64,000 nt of DNA from Cyprinodon diabolis (taxonomy: Eukaryota; Chordata; Actinopteri; Cyprinodontiformes; Cyprinodontidae): the NCBI GenBank assembly GCA_030533445.1, contig CM060080.1, forward strand, positions 22,769,377-22,833,376. The letters run 5' to 3'. Below the pieces are notes generated by a model. That model was given only the letters and a program-made list of their open reading frames with translations, ran no database searches and was not told where the DNA came from. The first letter of the stretch is position 1. Every line of letters starts with the position of its first letter. This document shows positions 59,528 to 64,000 of the stretch, piece by piece. The translations under genes were made by a program, and so were the position numbers.

Positions 59528-59670
59528 CACTACCCGAGCCGTACCATCAGCTCATTTGCGCATGAGCAACCACAACCACAATTACATTATTTATTGAAAC
59601 CTGGATGTATATGTGGTTGCGCAAATAAGCTGGTTATACGAATTGTACCTCCAGTACAGATTGGGTAGTG
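59528..59670. repeat. Foldback element with CACTACCC ends
   Basis: The left arm CACTACCCGAGCCGTAC...CAGCTCATTTGCGCATGAGCAACCAC is mirrored by GTGGTTGCGCAAATAAGCTG...GTAC...TTGGGTAGTG on the right, with a loop of about 40 bases. There is an 11-12 base insertion in one arm. No target duplication is evident, so the class is not assigned. Confidence 0.7.
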
Positions 59671-60184
59671 AAAACAATTACTAGCCTGAGTTTACTAGTA
59701 AAAGGAGTAGTATTTCTAATGATACTAGCTGCTGCTAGGAAGAAAAAACTGCTGTCTCAAGAGGCGGGACATCCCGAAATGTAGCCAGTCACAAGTAGTT
59801 TACTTCCTCATATAAGTTCCACCTTCAAATAAAAAAATAAAAACAACATTTTAAAAGTGACGAAAGTTGATAGTAGTGCACAGTAATCAGATGTTAGGTT
59901 TTAAAGAAGATTACCTTTCACATAGGGCAAGGGTGTTTTGGAAGTATTGTTTAAAAAAGAAGAGTTAATTGTTTGAAACCTTTTTAACTGGTAACACAAA
60001 AGTAGAAAACAGGAAATCTTTAAGATTACAAACAGTTTTGCACTGCACAATGAGAGTCGAAATTATTGTTCTGTGCTACAGGGCAGGGATAGCTTTGGTT
60101 GCTTCTTTAATTTTACTTTTTAAAGTAGAAATTGCTCCAGAGGACCATCTGGTTTTAAATGTCTGCTTATGTTTGTCGTCTTTA

Positions 60185-60350
60185 TTAAATCTGAGCTGCC
60201 AGCTGCAGATCAGCAGGTCACGCTCAGCCAGCTTGCCTCATTCAGACCCTGTCTGGTGCTCTCACCTGTCTGTGTGTTATTACACATCATTAAGGCCCTT
60301 TGAAATCTTCTCTACGAGCCGTCGATGAATTATGGATGAAAAGACAGATC
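60185..60350. promoter_or_regulatory. Candidate conserved non-coding element
   Basis: Non-repetitive moderate-GC block with CTGCCAGCTGCAGATCAGC and CGTCGATGAATTATGGATG, which look like E-box and homeodomain-type sites. The overlapping plus-strand frame has no protein features. Confidence 0.2.
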
Positions 60351-60512
60351 TCCATGCCCATGTTTAACCTGTGCCATCTTCATATTCCTGTTTTTTTTCT
60401 GCTTGTGTTTCTTTGGACTTTCAGTGCACCTACATGAGGAGTTTTTGTACTTGAAACACATTCTTATTGGCCCAGAAATCTGCTTACTTTCTCCTTTTTT
60501 GATTTGTTTTGA

Positions 60513-60544
60513 AGTTTCTATCAGCCTTTAGGCTGATAGAAACT
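60513..60544. repeat. Perfect 15 bp inverted repeat
   Basis: AGTTTCTATCAGCCT, two T, then AGGCTGATAGAAACT. All 15 pairs match. No T run follows, so a terminator-like role is not suggested. Confidence 0.9.
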
Positions 60545-63460
60545 CCCTCCCACCCCATAGCTGCATGTACTGTGCTGCAGTCTAATGATGTCTTTGAGGC
60601 ACTTACACACACTTCTCTGTTTCATACACACCTGTACATGTCCTGTGCTCTACCCTGGCTGCGGTTCAGGGCAGTTCTTGGCCCGTAGGCTGACAGTGCT
60701 GTTGACATACGGTAGGTTTTTAATTACAAAGCTACCCCTTAAGGCAATTGTTGAGATACTTAACAGATCAAGCAGACAACATGGGGAGCAGAAGCACTCA
60801 TTGTGTCGTATCAGAATGACTATTCTAAAATTGGAACATAAGCCTTTTTTATTTTTTCCTTACAGCCAAAAAATACAGTTAATTCAGCTTTGCTTTTTTA
60901 TTAAAAAATATCAGTTTTTTCACCCTCTCTCTATCATGATATGCACCTGTCCCACTGTCATTTAGATTTACTGCCATCAGTTATTGAGCTGAATGTTCTT
61001 CAGTGAATCGTCGGAATGTATTTGCCGTTAAAAAAAGCTGCCAATATATCAAGCAAGTTTTAACCTGTTTTACCATTTAACCTGTTTCCATGCTTTGAGC
61101 TTTCAATTCCAATGAGAAGGGTTTCATTTGTAAGATATTTTGAGATCACATAATGTGTTTAGTTTGTTAACTAGATCCACCTGAATGGATTTTTCCTCAA
61201 GCCTTTAGCCTCAGCTCCATAAGTAAATTTTAACCCATACTATCCATTAGGGTCAGCAGTTAATTGCATTTGCAGTATAATCCCAGTTTAACAAAATGCA
61301 GTTTTTAAAATCACTGAGGTGCTTAATGTTGTTCAGAACAAATGTACTGTAACACACTGACTGTTTCACACCGGCCCTTAGTTGCCATTAACATGCTTAA
61401 TGTGGGTTGGCACAACACAACCAGGCAGTGGGAGTTTAAAGCATGCTTCAATGTCATGAAAACAATGGAACCCTAATGTGAAATATCAACATGCTTGTAG
61501 TGCAAAAATCTTTCCCACATCTGACAGATAAGAAGCCATGTTCAGATTTATAGCAAGATCAGACTCTAAACAATTGGATTTACCTCCAGCAACCCCTAAC
61601 CACACCCTTATCACCAAAGTAGGCTGACAATTATATTATTATGATAATTCAACACACCTTAACCATTCATCCAATCAGTGGTAATTGGTTCTTCTATTTA
61701 GTTCTGCAGTCTCTACCTTTTATTCGTCCCTGTAAACAAATAGGCAATTGTCTCAAAGCAGGATTTATGTGTTCTGTCAAACCCCTACTTACTGGCATGG
61801 AAGACGTTTGTGTTTCTTTGCACCTTGAAGATGATGAGTAGTTTTCTAGCAACACTCTGCTGTGCTCGTGTCTGTCCCACTCTCCAGAGCTGAGTCTCTC
61901 GCAGGAAGAAAGACAGAAAAGCCAACAGGACAACCATTCTTTTACTACACTTTCCCTGTAAATTAACCGCCGATGTGGATCGTAGATTGTTGCACAACCC
62001 CTGATGTTTTTCACTAATTACCAAATCCTAATTCATTGTGTCTGTATGTGCCCATTTTTAAATTCCCGCTGCTTTGCTGGGTATGGATGGAGACTCTCAT
62101 GCCAGCTAATGCCTGGTGTAAACCCCACAGAAGCTCCAGAATGGAAGCTAACCTTGGATATGCTGATTGTTTGGACTCTATGTCTGCCTCCCCTTCCGAA
62201 CAGAGGCCTAAAAGTAAGAAGGCCTCTTTAGCTCAGCATGTTGGGCGCTGTAAAACAGAGCCACAGAGGATCTTCCCCTTTGCATCTGTCTATCATTCCG
62301 ACCTCTAACCATGAATAAACTGTAGTCTGGCTCTGCTTTTCCGCATTAGCATTTCTGTGAATAAAAAATTAGAGCCAACAGACAAGGGTTACAGTTTGTG
62401 TCAGAGGTTGAGGGAAGGAGGCAACGCTGCATATGTACATCCTGCTCTGGAAGTGTGGCCGCTCTCTTTCATCTTCTTCCTCACGTCTCCCTCCTCTTTT
62501 CTTCACTTTCCGACCCTTTCTTTGTCTCCTCTTCCAAATGCATGCTCCTACACATCTGCTAACTTTACCCTTTTCCTTAATACAGTCTAATTAGGTCACC
62601 TACTTCTCGGTCCGTCTTTATTTTCTTTCCTTTCTTTCTGTAGTGCTTCATCCATCTATCTTTGTTCACTGCTGAAAAGATCCAGAGGTCTGTGCTCTCA
62701 CCCTGATATGTGCTTCTGTTTAACACTCTCCCACTTCCAGCACAGCTGACACATCTAATATTGAAACCAAATCCCTCCCATCCCACCCCACACATGCACA
62801 CACAGTATTCCCTTATGTTATTTTGCCAGGAGAGCTAAAATAATAAACCCTTGTACCGTCTGCAGAGTGTAATGGAAGCCGTCTTCACCTTGGACAGAAG
62901 AAGGAGGAGCTGATGTCATTCTGCCTATAAGTTGTGCAGCTGATTTTATTCATATTTTTTTTCAATATCTGATGTGAGAAGATTTTTTTCTTAGTTTTAA
63001 ATGTCTGTTTGGTAATAGTCTGCACTGTTTTCAATGTGATCTTTATCACAGCACACAGAGGCCTGTTTGGTGTGAATCACAGGATAAAATCCTGCTAATC
63101 ATTAAAGCTTTGTAGAACTCAGAGGGGTTTAGGGCCGGTGTCTATCTGGAAGGATCAACTTAAACAACTGTGATAGAACTGGTTTGGTTTTCTGACAGCC
63201 TGCTGATAAAGTGAGGCTCTAACTGACAGAAACCATAGAAGCAGTCCTGCGCAGGAAAGAGAGCATGGATATAAGTGATAACAACAGACGCTACAAAAGC
63301 ACACAACTGTAAATAAAGCTAAAAACCCTCCTAGTTAAAAGGGTTTTTTTTACATTTGGTATGTGATAACCACAATTATCGCTGTTTCGGCTTTGGATTT
63401 TCAGCCCCCCTTAAATGGAGGCGGCATCATGCAGCAGGAGATGCCTTTATTTAACATTTC
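60545..63460. other. Non-coding stretch, nothing recognised
   Basis: Open frames at 60585-60965 and 61641-62308 lack motifs and splice context. No named repeat was found. Confidence 0.4.
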
Positions 63461-63680
63461 AGTTCAGTTTATTTCTGTAAATTCAATTAAAAACACGTCA
63501 TCTTGATTTACTTTATGGAGACAATTCAATCAGATCATCCAGTCAGAAAAAGTTTTCTATATAAGCTTAACCAGGTGAATGCATCCAGTCATCAACATGC
63601 AGGAGCCGCTCCTCCTGGATTAGCAGACATTTGCTTGAGTGCAGAGAAGGAGCATCATCTCATACATGTGACATATTAAT
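63461..63680 (-). mobile_element. LINE family A 3' end, minus strand, decayed
   Basis: AGTTCAGTTTATTTCTGTAA, GTCATCTTGATTTACTTTA, ATCAGATCATCCAGTC and AAAAAGTTTTCTATATAAG follow the same order as 50663-50775. It is strongly diverged. Confidence 0.5.
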
Positions 63681-64000
63681 TGCCTTATGGTTTAATATGC
63701 ACACAGAGAACATTCATGTGTATGGAGAATAGATTTAAATTAAACTGATTGTATAATTATTTATCAAATATGTGACTTTTTGACTCGATTCTTACTTAAC
63801 TCCTCTCAGAAGACATGAGGGAATATATAAGACTTTGTGTTCTAGATCCAAGCTAATATGGCCGCCTATCACACTTTTAATAAATCAGTGAATTTCTTCC
63901 CTTTCTGCGAGGATACTCACTGTTATCTCTGGCGTTTGTCTTGGGCTGCTTTAGTAGTTCTCCCTGTGTGTAGGTGTGTTTGTGAAGAGGTCACACTTGG

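Noticed and set aside
59969..60328. 119-codon plus-strand open frame with a hydrophobic segment
   Set aside because: No start context, splice borders or family motifs; composition fits chance.
60585..60965. 126-codon plus-strand open frame
   Set aside because: Cysteine- and leucine-rich by chance translation of T-rich DNA; no domain recognised.

Overview
This window looks like nuclear DNA from a ray-finned (teleost) fish. The reasons are an AT-rich base composition, no bacterial gene density, and debris of typical fish transposons. The debris includes Tc1/mariner elements with about 200 bp inverted repeats, tRNA-derived SINEs, two kinds of LINE and hAT-type MITEs. The exact species cannot be named from the sequence. 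Family names for repeats rest on recognition from memory plus matches between copies inside the window, because no database was searched.

Layout. From 1 to about 20,280 the DNA is non-coding: a LINE split by an insertion (2482-3560), an unexplained 170 bp direct repeat pair (3912 and 8069), a large foldback (8615-8813), a LINE/Tc1/LINE sandwich (12538-13140), a SINE (13195-13490), a TGGA microsatellite (14857-14948) and an LTR-like repeat (15866-16480). The clearest unit is a nearly complete Tc1-like transposon at 20282-21874. It has TA target duplications, inverted repeats that are about 97-98 percent identical by eye, and a DD34E transposase on the minus strand broken by one frame shift. 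From 22 to 34.5 kb lie more LINE, LTR-like and MITE remains. These include a hAT-type MITE (28918-29309) with a perfect 8 bp target duplication, a LINE corpse with endonuclease and reverse transcriptase remnants (32540-33660), and a decayed Tc1-like element (33820-34480). From 34.5 to 44 kb the DNA is mostly unremarkable, with one foldback MITE, one SINE and one conserved-looking non-coding block.

Host gene. The only well-supported host gene signal is on the plus strand. A CpG-rich block at about 44396-44940 ends in a perfect splice donor and looks like a promoter plus non-coding first exon. An exon at 52765-52995 carries a start codon and a signal peptide and ends at a phase-1 donor, as expected for a secreted or membrane receptor-type protein. 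The rest of that gene would lie beyond a second intron of at least 11 kb, outside the window. I could not identify the gene. A candidate alternative exon at 52278-52380 is phase-compatible with it. Weaker isolated exon candidates lie at 11527-11685 and about 27767-27900.

I found no rRNA, confident tRNA, CRISPR array or bacterial-type system. The most unusual things are the foldback elements, the unexplained direct repeat pair, the tandem-repeat insertion inside a LINE, and the gene start with its possible alternative 5' coding exon. I see no clear evidence for a wholly new biological system.
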